Origin: Cyanobacteria bacterium SIG30
GTDB taxonomy: Bacteria > Cyanobacteriota > Vampirovibrionia > Gastranaerophilales > Gastranaerophilaceae
NCBI GenBank assembly: GCA_015152475.1
Contig: SUTW01000003.1
Coordinates: 1-64,000, forward strand
Length of the DNA: 64,000 nucleotides
Direction: 5' to 3'
The notes beneath the pieces are model-generated. The model saw only the letters and a list, made by a program, of their open reading frames with translations, had not been told where the DNA came from and searched no databases. Position numbers and translations under genes: made by a program. Positions 52,824 through 60,697 of the stretch are shown piece after piece (the stretch's first letter is position 1; the number at the start of each line of letters is the position of its first letter).

Positions 52824-53506
52824 CTTTTTACCTCATCACTTACAATTTTGCCATCTTTAAAACGAACGACTCTTTTACAATATTCAGCAATATCGGGCTC
52901 ATGCGTTACAAGCACAATTGTCTTTTTCATCTCCTCATTCATTTTGACAAAGAAATTCATAATTTCGATACTTGTTTTTGTGTCAAGATTACCAGTAGGT
53001 TCGTCAGCTAATATCAATGGTGGATTATTCGCAATAGCTCTTGCAATTGCAACACGTTGTTGTTGACCGCCAGAAATTTGATTTGGCATATGGTGTTCTC
53101 TACCTTTAAGACCAACTATTTCTAAAACTTCGTAAGCCCTTTTGATTCTTTCAGTTTCGTCAATACCTTTGTAAATCATTGGTAATTGAACATTTTCAAG
53201 TGCAGACGTTCTTGAAATCAAATTAAATCCTTGAAAAACAAAACCCATTTTAAGATTTCTGATTTCTGCAAGTTTGTTTGTGTCCATAGTCAAGACATCA
53301 ATACCATCAAGCATATAAGAACCTGAATTAGGTTTATCAAGGCAACCAAGCATATTCATAAAAGTTGATTTACCTGAACCAGATGCACCCATTATTGCAA
53401 CAAACTCGCCTTCTTCAATAGTTAAAGAAACATTATCTAATGCATTAAAAGATTCTTCGCCAGTTTGATATGTTTTTATTGCATTTTTAACTTCAATTAA
53501 CGCCAT
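52820..53506 (-). CDS. MacB/LolD-type ABC transporter ATPase
   Basis: 228 residues. Walker A GASGSGKST, Q-loop region GFVFQGFNLI, signature ISGGQQQRVAIARAIA, Walker B LILADEPTGNLD, and switch His in VTHEPDIA. Powers the FtsX-type permease encoded next. Three bases separate it from the adaptor gene upstream. Confidence 0.95.
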   Translation of the reverse strand: MALIEVKNAIKTYQTGEESFNALDNVSLTIEEGEFVAIMGASGSGKSTFMNMLGCLDKPNSGSYMLDGIDVLTMDTNKLAEIRNLKMGFVFQGFNLISRTSALENVQLPMIYKGIDETERIKRAYEVLEIVGLKGREHHMPNQISGGQQQRVAIARAIANNPPLILADEPTGNLDTKTSIEIMNFFVKMNEEMKKTIVLVTHEPDIAEYCKRVVRFKDGKIVSDEVKR

Positions 53507-53509
53507 AAT

Positions 53510-54655
53510 TTAAGGCATCATTCGCCTTGGGCCTCCTTTGTTAATTTGATTGGAATTAACACCAGTAACAACAATGTCATTTTCTTTGACTTCATCACTT
53601 ATAACTTCGAACACATTGTCATCTGAAACACCAGCTTTGATATCAACGCGAACAGGTTTATTGTTTTTTAGAAGCCATATTCCAAGATTTTCGTATCTGT
53701 TGTTATCCAAAGAAACCTTCAAGGCCCTATTTGGTGCACAATTTATATCTTCACTTTTTTCGGTAATTATTGAAACATTGGCTGTCATACCAGGTTTTAA
53801 TTTAAGGTCTTTATTTTCAACATCAACAATCACAGAATAAGTTACAACATTTGAAACTGTTGTTGGTGAAATTCTAACTTGAGAAACGTAACCCAAAAAG
53901 TTTTCATCTGGATAACCATCAAGAGTATAAGTAACTTCTTGCCCTTCTTTAACATGTCCTATGTCAGCCTCAGACACACTAACTTCAATTTGCATTTTTG
54001 TTAAATCCTGAGCAATTGTAAATAATTCAGGAGCCTGAAAACTTGCAGCAACTGGTTGGCCAACGTCAACTTGCCTTGAAATAACTGTTCCATTAACTGG
54101 TGCAAGAATTTTTGTGTAGCTTAAATTAGCTTTAGCAGTATCAAATTGAGCCTGTGCTTGCGCAACTTGAGCTTTTGCAGCTTTGATTTGAGCTGTTATT
54201 GATTTAAAATCACTTTCCGCTTGATCAAGTTCGCTTTTTGCAACAAAATGTCTTGCATATAAGTTTTTATAACGATTATATGTTTTTTCTTTCATATCAG
54301 CTTCAGCTTGTAGTCTTGCAAGATTAGCTTTTGCATTATTAACGGAAGCTGTATGTTGTTGAACACTAGCCTCAAATGTTGTTGGATCCATCTGAGCCAA
54401 AACTTGCCCTTTTGTAACTTCAGAATTGAAATCTACATAAATATCCTTAACAAGTCCAGAAACAGTTGAGCCAACACTTACGATATTAACAGGATTTATC
54501 GTACCAGATGCTTCCACGATTTCTGTTATAGTACATTTTTTAATTTTTGCTGTTTGATATCTTTCACTATCTTTTTTTGGAACAAACAAAAGCAAAATGC
54601 CAGAAACTATAACCGCTGATGTTATGCCAATAATTTGCGCCTTATTTAATTTCAT
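53510..54655 (-). CDS. MacA-type periplasmic adaptor
   Basis: 381 residues. Single N-terminal membrane helix (about 8-24), then lipoyl halves (VEASGTINPVNIVSVGSTVSG and YTKILAPVNGTVISRQVDVG), a long coiled-coil hairpin, a beta-barrel and a membrane-proximal domain. Adaptor of an ABC tripartite exporter. Overlaps the TolC-like gene by 14 bases. Confidence 0.93.
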   Translation of the reverse strand: MKLNKAQIIGITSAVIVSGILLLFVPKKDSERYQTAKIKKCTITEIVEASGTINPVNIVSVGSTVSGLVKDIYVDFNSEVTKGQVLAQMDPTTFEASVQQHTASVNNAKANLARLQAEADMKEKTYNRYKNLYARHFVAKSELDQAESDFKSITAQIKAAKAQVAQAQAQFDTAKANLSYTKILAPVNGTVISRQVDVGQPVAASFQAPELFTIAQDLTKMQIEVSVSEADIGHVKEGQEVTYTLDGYPDENFLGYVSQVRISPTTVSNVVTYSVIVDVENKDLKLKPGMTANVSIITEKSEDINCAPNRALKVSLDNNRYENLGIWLLKNNKPVRVDIKAGVSDDNVFEVISDEVKENDIVVTGVNSNQINKGGPRRMMP

Positions 54656-56111
54656 TATATTTATCCTCTAATCTTACTGTTACCTTTTGGTCAAGTGCTA
54701 TAACTTTTTCAAGTTTAGCCTTTGCGACATTATACTTAAATACTGCTTGTATAAAAGAATGTTGAGCAGTATTATAATTCATTCTTGCATTTTGAAGTTC
54801 AATATAGTCACCTAAGCCAACAATATATCTTCCATCTGCAAGTTCTAAATTTTCAAGAGTTTGCTGAATTTTTTGCTCCAACAAAGGTATTTGCTCCTGA
54901 AACTCTATCATATCAATATATGCTTGCTGAACTTCAAAATAAATATTTTGTTTTAACAAATCTATATCATTTTCAACAAGTTCAACTTGCAATTTTTGGC
55001 TATCAATTTTGTATTTTTGATTCATTGCGTTAATTGATGTTGAAAGATTTACACCTATTCCAAAAGAATTTGTATCACTTGTAATGCTATTAACGTTTGA
55101 ACCATCATAACCATATGAACCAGTAAATAAAAGTTGCGGGTAAATACTTCTTTTAACAGATAAAAGTTGTTGTTTAGCTGCATCTAATAAAGAATTATAA
55201 GCTTTTATATCTGGTCTGTTTTTATTTGCAATTTCCAGACATTCTTCAAAACTGTATGGAAATTTATCGAATTTATATAAAGACGCATAATTTGTTGTAT
55301 CAACCTTAGCCGTTAAAACAGCATCTGAAATATCTTCTGGTGGTGCTAGAAAATCTTCAATTGGTCTATCTAATTCAGTTAAACTTTCAGGCGTAATATC
55401 TTTTACCTTGCTAAATTCACTTGGAATTTCAAGGTGATATTCTGGGTGATAAGCAAGATACATGGCATTATTTAATTCAGATAAACTATTTTTGTATAAA
55501 TTTTCTGATGCGATAAGTGCAACTTTTGCCTGCGTTACATAAACTTCAGAATTAACTAGGTCAATTTTGGATTTTAATCCTTCATTAAAATAAGCATTTG
55601 TTCTTTGGTAATTTCTTTCATTAATTTGCAAATTAGTTTTATCAACTTCAATTGCAACTTTTGCAGCAAGCGCTGTAAAATATTTGACTTTTGTATCAAG
55701 AATTGTATCTAAAACCGTTGTGTCAAAGTCATAATATGCAGCAATTCTGTAAAATTTTTCTCTTTTAACATCTGCATGGGTTTTCCCAAAATCCCATATT
55801 AATTGCTTAATTGAAGCGCTAACCCCTAAATTATTGCTTGTAGATGAAACATCGCTTTCTCTATCTGAAAAATTATAGGAAACGCCACCGGACAAAGTTG
55901 GAAAATAAACTGATTGCGCCAGTTTAACGTCTTTTTTTGCCATTTCATAATTAAGCTTTTGTTTTTTTACAATAGGGCTGTTATTTAAAGCTTTTTCAAT
56001 ACAATCTTTAAGTGTTAAAACCTGAGTTTCATCATCTGATATAGCAAAAGAACTTATTGTTAAAAATAAGAAACATAAAAAAGTTAAAAATATTTTACGA
56101 ATTAAATGCAT
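54642..56111 (-). CDS. TolC-type outer-membrane channel protein
   Basis: 489 residues. Signal peptide (about 1-24, ending SSFA), then the TolC repeat pattern: LTLKDCIEKALNNSPIVKKQ and in the second half FEECLEIANKNRPDIKAY, each followed by long helices, with beta-barrel strands between. Four genes TolC-MacA-ATPase-permease form one minus-strand operon, so the whole exporter is encoded here. Its cargo is not evident. Confidence 0.92.
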   Translation of the reverse strand: MHLIRKIFLTFLCFLFLTISSFAISDDETQVLTLKDCIEKALNNSPIVKKQKLNYEMAKKDVKLAQSVYFPTLSGGVSYNFSDRESDVSSTSNNLGVSASIKQLIWDFGKTHADVKREKFYRIAAYYDFDTTVLDTILDTKVKYFTALAAKVAIEVDKTNLQINERNYQRTNAYFNEGLKSKIDLVNSEVYVTQAKVALIASENLYKNSLSELNNAMYLAYHPEYHLEIPSEFSKVKDITPESLTELDRPIEDFLAPPEDISDAVLTAKVDTTNYASLYKFDKFPYSFEECLEIANKNRPDIKAYNSLLDAAKQQLLSVKRSIYPQLLFTGSYGYDGSNVNSITSDTNSFGIGVNLSTSINAMNQKYKIDSQKLQVELVENDIDLLKQNIYFEVQQAYIDMIEFQEQIPLLEQKIQQTLENLELADGRYIVGLGDYIELQNARMNYNTAQHSFIQAVFKYNVAKAKLEKVIALDQKVTVRLEDKYNEIK

Positions 56112-56183
56112 TTTAATATTCCCAAGTACTTAAGAATATTAAAACATACTTTTAATTAAAGCCTCTCATACAAAAAGAGGAAT

Positions 56184-56720
56184 TTAAGCATCTAAAATCA
56201 TCTCATTTGAATATGTATCAGGTCTGCAAAAAACAAATCCAGCTTTTTTGTAAAAATCAACTGCATCATGCGCAGAATAAACTCTGATAGGTTCATGGTT
56301 ATAAAATTTACTTAATGAAGAAATTAACGCTGAACCAACTTTGCTGAATTTGCGTGTTTTATTTTTTGTAATATCTTCAGGATTCACCTGCATTACATTT
56401 ATCATACGGTCGCCACATGATTCATGCATCTCTAATACACCCAATATTTTATCTGGTTCTAAATTATCGAAATTTGCTTTTTGTTGAGTTAGTGCAAAAA
56501 CTTTGCTTTCAACTTCTGGTGGCAATTTAACCTGACCTATAAATTGAACATACGAATCATCACCCCAAGTTTTTGAAACATATTCAATGGCATCACAATC
56601 TTTTTTGTTATTTTCATCTAATTCAACAAAAGAAACAGATGTATCAACTTTTTTGCCATCGTCATGTTTTTTGACATTTGCTTTTGATATAAAATTTGCA
56701 CCAAAACTCAAAACCTTCAT
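56184..56720 (-). CDS. GNAT-like acetyltransferase with N-terminal F-G-A motif
   Basis: 178 residues from the ATG at 56720; the frame is open further upstream, but that part runs into the divergent TPR gene and is not family-like. The N terminus is MKVLSFGANF (Phe6-Gly-Ala8). The C-terminal region KILGVLEMHESCGDRMINVMQV, with the late VYSAHDAVDFYKKAGF, matches the GNAT acetyl-CoA fold's beta-4/beta-5 and last helix. The substrate is unknown. The start choice is moderately sure. Confidence 0.6.
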   Translation of the reverse strand: MKVLSFGANFISKANVKKHDDGKKVDTSVSFVELDENNKKDCDAIEYVSKTWGDDSYVQFIGQVKLPPEVESKVFALTQQKANFDNLEPDKILGVLEMHESCGDRMINVMQVNPEDITKNKTRKFSKVGSALISSLSKFYNHEPIRVYSAHDAVDFYKKAGFVFCRPDTYSNEMILDA

Positions 56721-56850
56721 ATGCTTGATAAAACAAAACATAGTTAATAATTGCTTTTTATTTTTAAAAAATGCAACATTTTTTAAAAAAACATTTAAGC
56801 ATGTTAAAAAATATGTTAAAATAAAGTGTAGTGTTGTTAAAGAGGTATAT

Positions 56851-57480
56851 ATGTTGAGATTTTTGCTTACAGTTTTTGTATTGTCCATTTTTTGTATTAA
56901 TACTTACGCAGATGCAATATCGGACTACGAAGCAGGTAAAAAAGCATATGCCAAAAAAGAATATCAAACCGCACTTGAATATTTTGAAAGCGCAATTTTA
57001 AAAGATGCAGAATATAAAGATGCTTATTATGGAAAAGGCGAAGTTGAAATAGCACTCAAAAAAAATAATGATGCACTTGAAAGCTTTACAAAAATAATAG
57101 AATTAGACCCAGAAAACACTCAAGCATACTTAACACGTTCTTTTGTTTATGCAATGGAAGAAACGCGTGATTTCCAAAAAGCAAAAGAAGATTTAGACAA
57201 AGTAATTGAATTAGATGAAAATAATTTAGAAGCACTTCAAGCAAGAGCTTTGGTTAATTATGAATTAAAAAACAAATTAGATGCTTACAAAGACATTGAA
57301 CAAGTTATTTTAATCGCACCTGATGAATATGTTTCATATGGGATTAAGGCATATTTTGAAGTTTCTGATTACAAATTTATAAGTGCGATAAAAGATTATA
57401 ATAAATTTAAAAAACTCAGAAAAGATATGCAAACAAGCGAAGAAAAACAAAAATTTGAAGATTTTAAAAACGAATTATAA
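56851..57480 (+). CDS. Exported TPR-repeat protein
   Basis: 209 residues from the ATG at 56851, preceded by AGAGG; the longer frame upstream lacks a site and covers the divergent gene. Signal peptide (about 1-18, ending TYADA), then four to five tetratricopeptide repeats beginning YEAGKKAYAKKEYQTALEYF, then GKGEVEIALKKNNDALESF and so on. Protein-binding scaffold, probably periplasmic. 81 bases upstream of the Skp-like gene. Confidence 0.85.
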   Translation: MLRFLLTVFVLSIFCINTYADAISDYEAGKKAYAKKEYQTALEYFESAILKDAEYKDAYYGKGEVEIALKKNNDALESFTKIIELDPENTQAYLTRSFVYAMEETRDFQKAKEDLDKVIELDENNLEALQARALVNYELKNKLDAYKDIEQVILIAPDEYVSYGIKAYFEVSDYKFISAIKDYNKFKKLRKDMQTSEEKQKFEDFKNEL

Positions 57481-57561
57481 TTTTTATTAAAAATGAAACA
57501 AAAAACAAAAATTTTGTTATACTATTTTTAAAAGACAATAAAAAAGGAGTTAATTAAATTT

Positions 57562-58020
57562 ATGAAAATCAAAAACATTATCTTGGCACTTTTATTTGTA
57601 TTAATTTTGAATATAGGAAATATTGCATCTGCAAGCACACAAAATTCTTATAAAATAGCTATTGTTGATGTGCCTGCGTTAATTGATGCATCACCACAAA
57701 TTAAAGCGCTTAAAAAAGAACAACAAAAAAAATTAACAGAACTTCAAAAATGGTTATTTGTTGTGAAAGCTGACATTGATAAACAAAAAACACAAGAAGG
57801 CAAAGAAAAATTAATTAAAAAATATGATGAAGCATTTGCCAAAAAACAAAATGAAATCCAAGCAAACTATGCAAAGAAAATTCAAGCAATAGATAAAAGT
57901 ATAATGGCAACAATTGAAAAAGGTGCAAAAGATTTAGGTTACAATATGGTTCTGACAAAAGACACCGTGCTTATGGGTGGCGACGACATCACAAAAGAAC
58001 TTTTAAAGAATTTAAAATAA
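57562..58020 (+). CDS. OmpH/Skp-like periplasmic chaperone
   Basis: 152 residues. Signal peptide (about 1-27, ending ASA), then YKIAIVDVPALIDASPQIKA (OmpH core strand and helix), a long charged coiled-coil and a closing VLTKDTVLMGGDDITKELL. Skp proteins hold unfolded outer-membrane proteins. Consistent with the two OMF channels nearby. Followed by a bidirectional terminator. Confidence 0.85.
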   Translation: MKIKNIILALLFVLILNIGNIASASTQNSYKIAIVDVPALIDASPQIKALKKEQQKKLTELQKWLFVVKADIDKQKTQEGKEKLIKKYDEAFAKKQNEIQANYAKKIQAIDKSIMATIEKGAKDLGYNMVLTKDTVLMGGDDITKELLKNLK

Positions 58021-58050
58021 TGATACAAAATTAAAAATATAAACATTTAA

Positions 58051-58076
58051 AAAAGAACCCTAACTGGGTTCTTTTT
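58051..58076. terminator. Bidirectional terminator between the Skp-like and TRL-like genes
   Basis: AAAAGAACCC / GGGTTCTTTT with a 5-base loop, flanked by A and T runs. Confidence 0.85.
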
Positions 58077-58100
58077 TATAAAGATAAATAAAATAGCATT

Positions 58101-58420
58101 TTATTCACCATAAACTGTTACAGTTAATTTCCTGAAGAAAAATAGTACTGATACCTCATTAACATCTATGTAGCTAATTTTGGTAATCCCACCATTACGT
58201 GCTGCAGTATCAATACCTGCATCACCGGTTTCTATCAAAAACAAAAAACTTGTAGCAGAAGATTGCCCTTTTCTTAAATTAGTTAAATCTTGAACTTTTG
58301 TACCAGTTGCAGTTATAGGATAAGTGGCATCGGTATAAAAAACACCCATGGCGTCAGCATTTAAAATACTTGCAAAATACATAACTGAACAAAATAAAAT
58401 TGCTAAAAAACTTTTTTCAT
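58101..58420 (-). pseudogene. TRL-family exported protein, frameshifted in its signal peptide
   Basis: A strong AGGAG site and ATG at 58420 read MKKVF then stop. Adding one base in the A6-G-T6 run (58412-58417 as complement T6) restores a signal peptide (FLAILFCSVMYFASILNADA) and a 106-residue protein open to 58101. The mature part, GVFYTDATYP, GDAGIDTAARNGGITKI and TVYGE, matches its neighbour and the TRL-like family. Without the shift only an internal ATG with half a signal peptide remains. Contingency slippage, true loss or sequencing error are possible. It is 16 bases downstream of the intact paralogue. Confidence 0.65.
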
Positions 58421-58435
58421 AAAATTTATCTCCTA

Positions 58436-58813
58436 TTATTCACCAAAAACTAAAGTTTTTGTTTCCCTTACAAAGATTGGTATAAAACCAAGAGGAATAA
58501 AAACCCTATTAACTCTTGTGTCGACATAATGTATTTTAGTAACCCCGCCATTACGTGCTGCTTTTTCAATGCCGGCATCACCTATTTCAAAAAGCATAAG
58601 TATATTTCTTGAAGTTGATTCTCCTTTCTTTAATTTGTAAATATTTGCAGTTTTATCAGAATCTGCAACATTATTTCCTGCCCCTTGCGGAAAAGACACA
58701 CCAGTATACAATTGTCCTGCATCACGATATTTGTATCTTGCTCCCCAAGAAGCTTCTGCTTTTAATGTGCCTAATAAAATAAACACAGAAATAATACAAA
58801 AAAACTTTTTCAT
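58436..58813 (-). CDS. TRL-family exported protein
   Basis: 125 residues from the ATG at 58813 (AAAGG six bases upstream; an in-frame longer start would run through the palindromic sites). Signal peptide (MKKFF to about residue 21, ending AEA), then LYTGVSFPQG, KKGESTSRNILMLFEIGDAG, ARNGGVTKIHYVD and a terminal LVFGE. These are marks of the TRL-like family (tRNA-associated locus proteins). Function is unknown. Divergent from an XRE gene across a region with two identical-type palindromes, and a tRNA gene lies 360 bases away. Confidence 0.8.
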   Translation of the reverse strand: MKKFFCIISVFILLGTLKAEASWGARYKYRDAGQLYTGVSFPQGAGNNVADSDKTANIYKLKKGESTSRNILMLFEIGDAGIEKAARNGGVTKIHYVDTRVNRVFIPLGFIPIFVRETKTLVFGE

Positions 58814-58831
58814 AAAATTACCTTTCATTTT

Positions 58832-58845
58832 TTGCATGCATGCAA
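58832..58845. promoter_or_regulatory. Palindrome TTGCATGCATGCAA, candidate XRE operator 1
   Basis: Perfect 14-bp palindrome, 19 bases upstream of the TRL-family ATG. Centre-to-centre distance to the second site is exactly 40 bp, near four helical turns. Confidence 0.7.
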
Positions 58846-58871
58846 TTTTTTTATTAATAATAGCATTAAAA

Positions 58872-58885
58872 TTGCATATATGCAA
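58872..58885. promoter_or_regulatory. Palindrome TTGCATATATGCAA, candidate XRE operator 2
   Basis: Perfect 14-bp palindrome with the same TTGCAT / ATGCAA arms as site 1. It contains the ATG (58880) of the XRE gene, so bound regulator would block its own expression. Confidence 0.7.
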
Positions 58886-59110
58886 CATGTTGAATTAATA
58901 AATTTAGGCAAAAGAATAAAAAGTCTTAGAAAAAGAAAGAAAATGACTTTGAGCATGTTATGTTACAGAAACGGTTTAGAACCTTCAACTGTCAGCCGCA
59001 TAGAAGCAGGTATTGTTGAAGCAAAATATTTAACCTTAATAAAAATAGCAAAAGCATTCAATATGGAAATATGCGAGCTATTAGATTTTACTGATACAAA
59101 AACATTTTAA
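58880..59110 (+). CDS. XRE-family HTH regulator
   Basis: 76 residues from the ATG at 58880 (the frame extends upstream to 58832 but through the first palindrome). Helix-turn-helix: LGKRIKSLRKRKKMTLSML, CYRNGLEPSTVSRIEAGIVE, then LTLIKIAKAFNMEICELLDF. Divergent from the TRL-family genes. The paired palindromes make it the likely autoregulator and controller of the TRL genes. Confidence 0.85.
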   Translation: MQHVELINLGKRIKSLRKRKKMTLSMLCYRNGLEPSTVSRIEAGIVEAKYLTLIKIAKAFNMEICELLDFTDTKTF

Positions 59111-59141
59111 GCAATATGTTTTAAGAATAAATAAGAAATAA

Positions 59142-59168
59142 AAAAGACCGATTTAATATCGGTCTTTT
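59142..59168. terminator. Terminator between the XRE gene and the tRNA
   Basis: AAAAGACCGAT / ATCGGTCTTTT hairpin with flanking A and T, usable for the convergent XRE gene and tRNA. Confidence 0.85.
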
Positions 59169-59176
59169 GTTTATAA

Positions 59177-59252
59177 TGGTGGGCGTTGAGAGGCTCGAAC
59201 TCCCGACATCTTCCTTGTAAGGGAAGCGCTCTACCAACTGAGCTAAACGCCC
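59177..59252 (-). tRNA. tRNA-Val(TAC)
   Basis: 76 nt with encoded CCA. Acceptor GGGCGTT / AACGCCC, D-arm GCTC-AGTTGGTA-GAGC, anticodon stem CTTCC / GGAAG with loop CTTACAA (anticodon TAC), T-arm GGGAG-TTCGAGC-CTCTC. All expected invariant bases are present. Confidence 0.95.
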
Positions 59253-59295
59253 TTTTTTGAGCTCTTACCTGAAATCAAAAGTTTCAAGTAAGATT

Positions 59296-59323
59296 ATAAT
59301 ACAACATAAAAACTTTAAGTCAA
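59296..59323 (-). promoter_or_regulatory. Predicted promoter of tRNA-Val
   Basis: Minus strand -35 TTGACT (59318-59323), 16-bp spacer, -10 TATTAT (59296-59301), overlapping a second TATAAT, about 43 bases before the mature 5' end. Confidence 0.7.
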
Positions 59324-59375
59324 GAATTTATTTGCATTTTTCAAAACCCCATATTTATGCTAAAATTATTTCATA

Positions 59376-60293
59376 ATGAAATATGGCGTTAGAATAATTA
59401 AAAATACATATCATCCACTAAAAGTTCCTGCAAATATCAAGCTTGAACATAACCAAATGGTGCTTGTTGAAACCGAAAAAGGACTTGAAGCATTTCATGC
59501 TGTTTTGGTAAATGATGAGATTGCAAAACAATGGGAAAAATCAAACACACAAGCGCTTCCTTTAGTGCGTATTATGAACGCAAAAGATATTGAAACGCTT
59601 GAAGAAAACAAAAAACAAGAAATAATTGCTCTTGCAAAATGCAAACAACTTGTCGAAAACAGAAAATTAGTCATGAATTTGACGCAGGCAAGATATACTT
59701 TTGATAAAAGAAAAATTACATTTTATTATACAGCGCCAGAAAGAGTTGATTTCAGAGAACTTTTAAAAGATTTAACACAAGAATTCAGATATGTAAGAAT
59801 TGATTTAAGGCACATTGGTGTCAGGGATGAAACCTCAATTCTTCAAGGTGAAGGTATTTGCGGACAAAATTATTGCTGTTGCAGATTCCTGAAAAAATTT
59901 GAACAAGTAAACACAAAACTTGCAAGAGACCAAGGCTTGCCAATTACACCAAGCAAAATTACAGGTGGTTGCGGAAGATTATTGTGTTGTTTAAATTATG
60001 AACACAAAAATTATATTGAAAATGCAAAACACTTAGCGCCTGTCGGCTCATCAGTTATGACGCCTGATGGAGTTGGCAAAGTTTGTTCATTAAATGTTCT
60101 TTACAAAAAAGTCAACGTTAAATTTGAAGATGGCAAAATTAAAGAATTTTTAAATAGCGACATTGAAATTATCGACACAGACGTAAATATTCAAATTGAT
60201 CAAAACGACATTTTGAATTACGGTATAAGCGATGAAAATGTTGATATTAAATCATTAGAAGACGATAAAAACGGTTCAACAGGAAATATATAA
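59376..60293 (+). CDS. PSP1-domain protein (RicT/YaaT type)
   Basis: 305 residues. PSP1 core with KITFYYTAPERVDFRELLKDL, RIDLRHIGVRDE, and the cysteine cluster GICGQNYCCCRFL and GGCGRLLCCLNYE, which in RicT (YaaT) coordinates iron-sulfur clusters. RicT helps RNase Y-dependent mRNA processing in Bacillus; a role here is inferred only by homology. The stop and the rsfS start share bases (TAATG). Confidence 0.85.
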   Translation: MKYGVRIIKNTYHPLKVPANIKLEHNQMVLVETEKGLEAFHAVLVNDEIAKQWEKSNTQALPLVRIMNAKDIETLEENKKQEIIALAKCKQLVENRKLVMNLTQARYTFDKRKITFYYTAPERVDFRELLKDLTQEFRYVRIDLRHIGVRDETSILQGEGICGQNYCCCRFLKKFEQVNTKLARDQGLPITPSKITGGCGRLLCCLNYEHKNYIENAKHLAPVGSSVMTPDGVGKVCSLNVLYKKVNVKFEDGKIKEFLNSDIEIIDTDVNIQIDQNDILNYGISDENVDIKSLEDDKNGSTGNI

Positions 60294-60691
60294 TGGAATA
60301 TAATTCAAAAAAATTAGCCTGCACAATTGCAAGAATTTTAGATGATAAATTAGGGAAAGATATACAAATTTTAAACATTACAAATATTAGTGTTATGTCT
60401 GATTATTTTGTAATTGCCTCAGGTACTTCAACTCCACAAGTTCGAGGAATGACTCAAGAAGTAAGAGAAAGAGTTAAAGAATATTTTGAAACACTACCAA
60501 AAGGTTCTGAAAACGACAATAAAAATCGTTGGAACTTACTTGATTATGGCGATGTTATAGTTCATGTTATGCACCAAGAAGAACGCGAAACATACGCAAT
60601 TGAAAAATTCTGGAATCATGCCTTAAAAATCGAACGCGAAGATTGGCTTGAAGAATCAAAAGAATTTGCAAAATACGAAGCAAATAAATAA
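60293..60691 (+). CDS. rsfS: Ribosome silencing factor RsfS
   Basis: 132 residues. DYFVIASGTSTPQVRGMTQE and LLDYGDVIVHVMHQEERETYAIE are RsfS signatures. It binds L14 on the 50S subunit and stops subunit joining in starved cells. Translationally coupled to the PSP1 gene by the TAATG overlap. Confidence 0.93.
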   Translation: MEYNSKKLACTIARILDDKLGKDIQILNITNISVMSDYFVIASGTSTPQVRGMTQEVRERVKEYFETLPKGSENDNKNRWNLLDYGDVIVHVMHQEERETYAIEKFWNHALKIEREDWLEESKEFAKYEANK

Positions 60692-60697
60692 TTTTAC

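Noticed and set aside
56587-56850. N-terminal extension of the TPR protein frame
   Set aside because: The extension is antisense to the GNAT-like gene. The signal peptide and RBS place the start at 56851.
58814-58888. Longer start for the TRL-family protein
   Set aside because: It would run through both palindromic operators, and the product would have its signal peptide buried. The ATG at 58813 has an RBS and a proper signal peptide.
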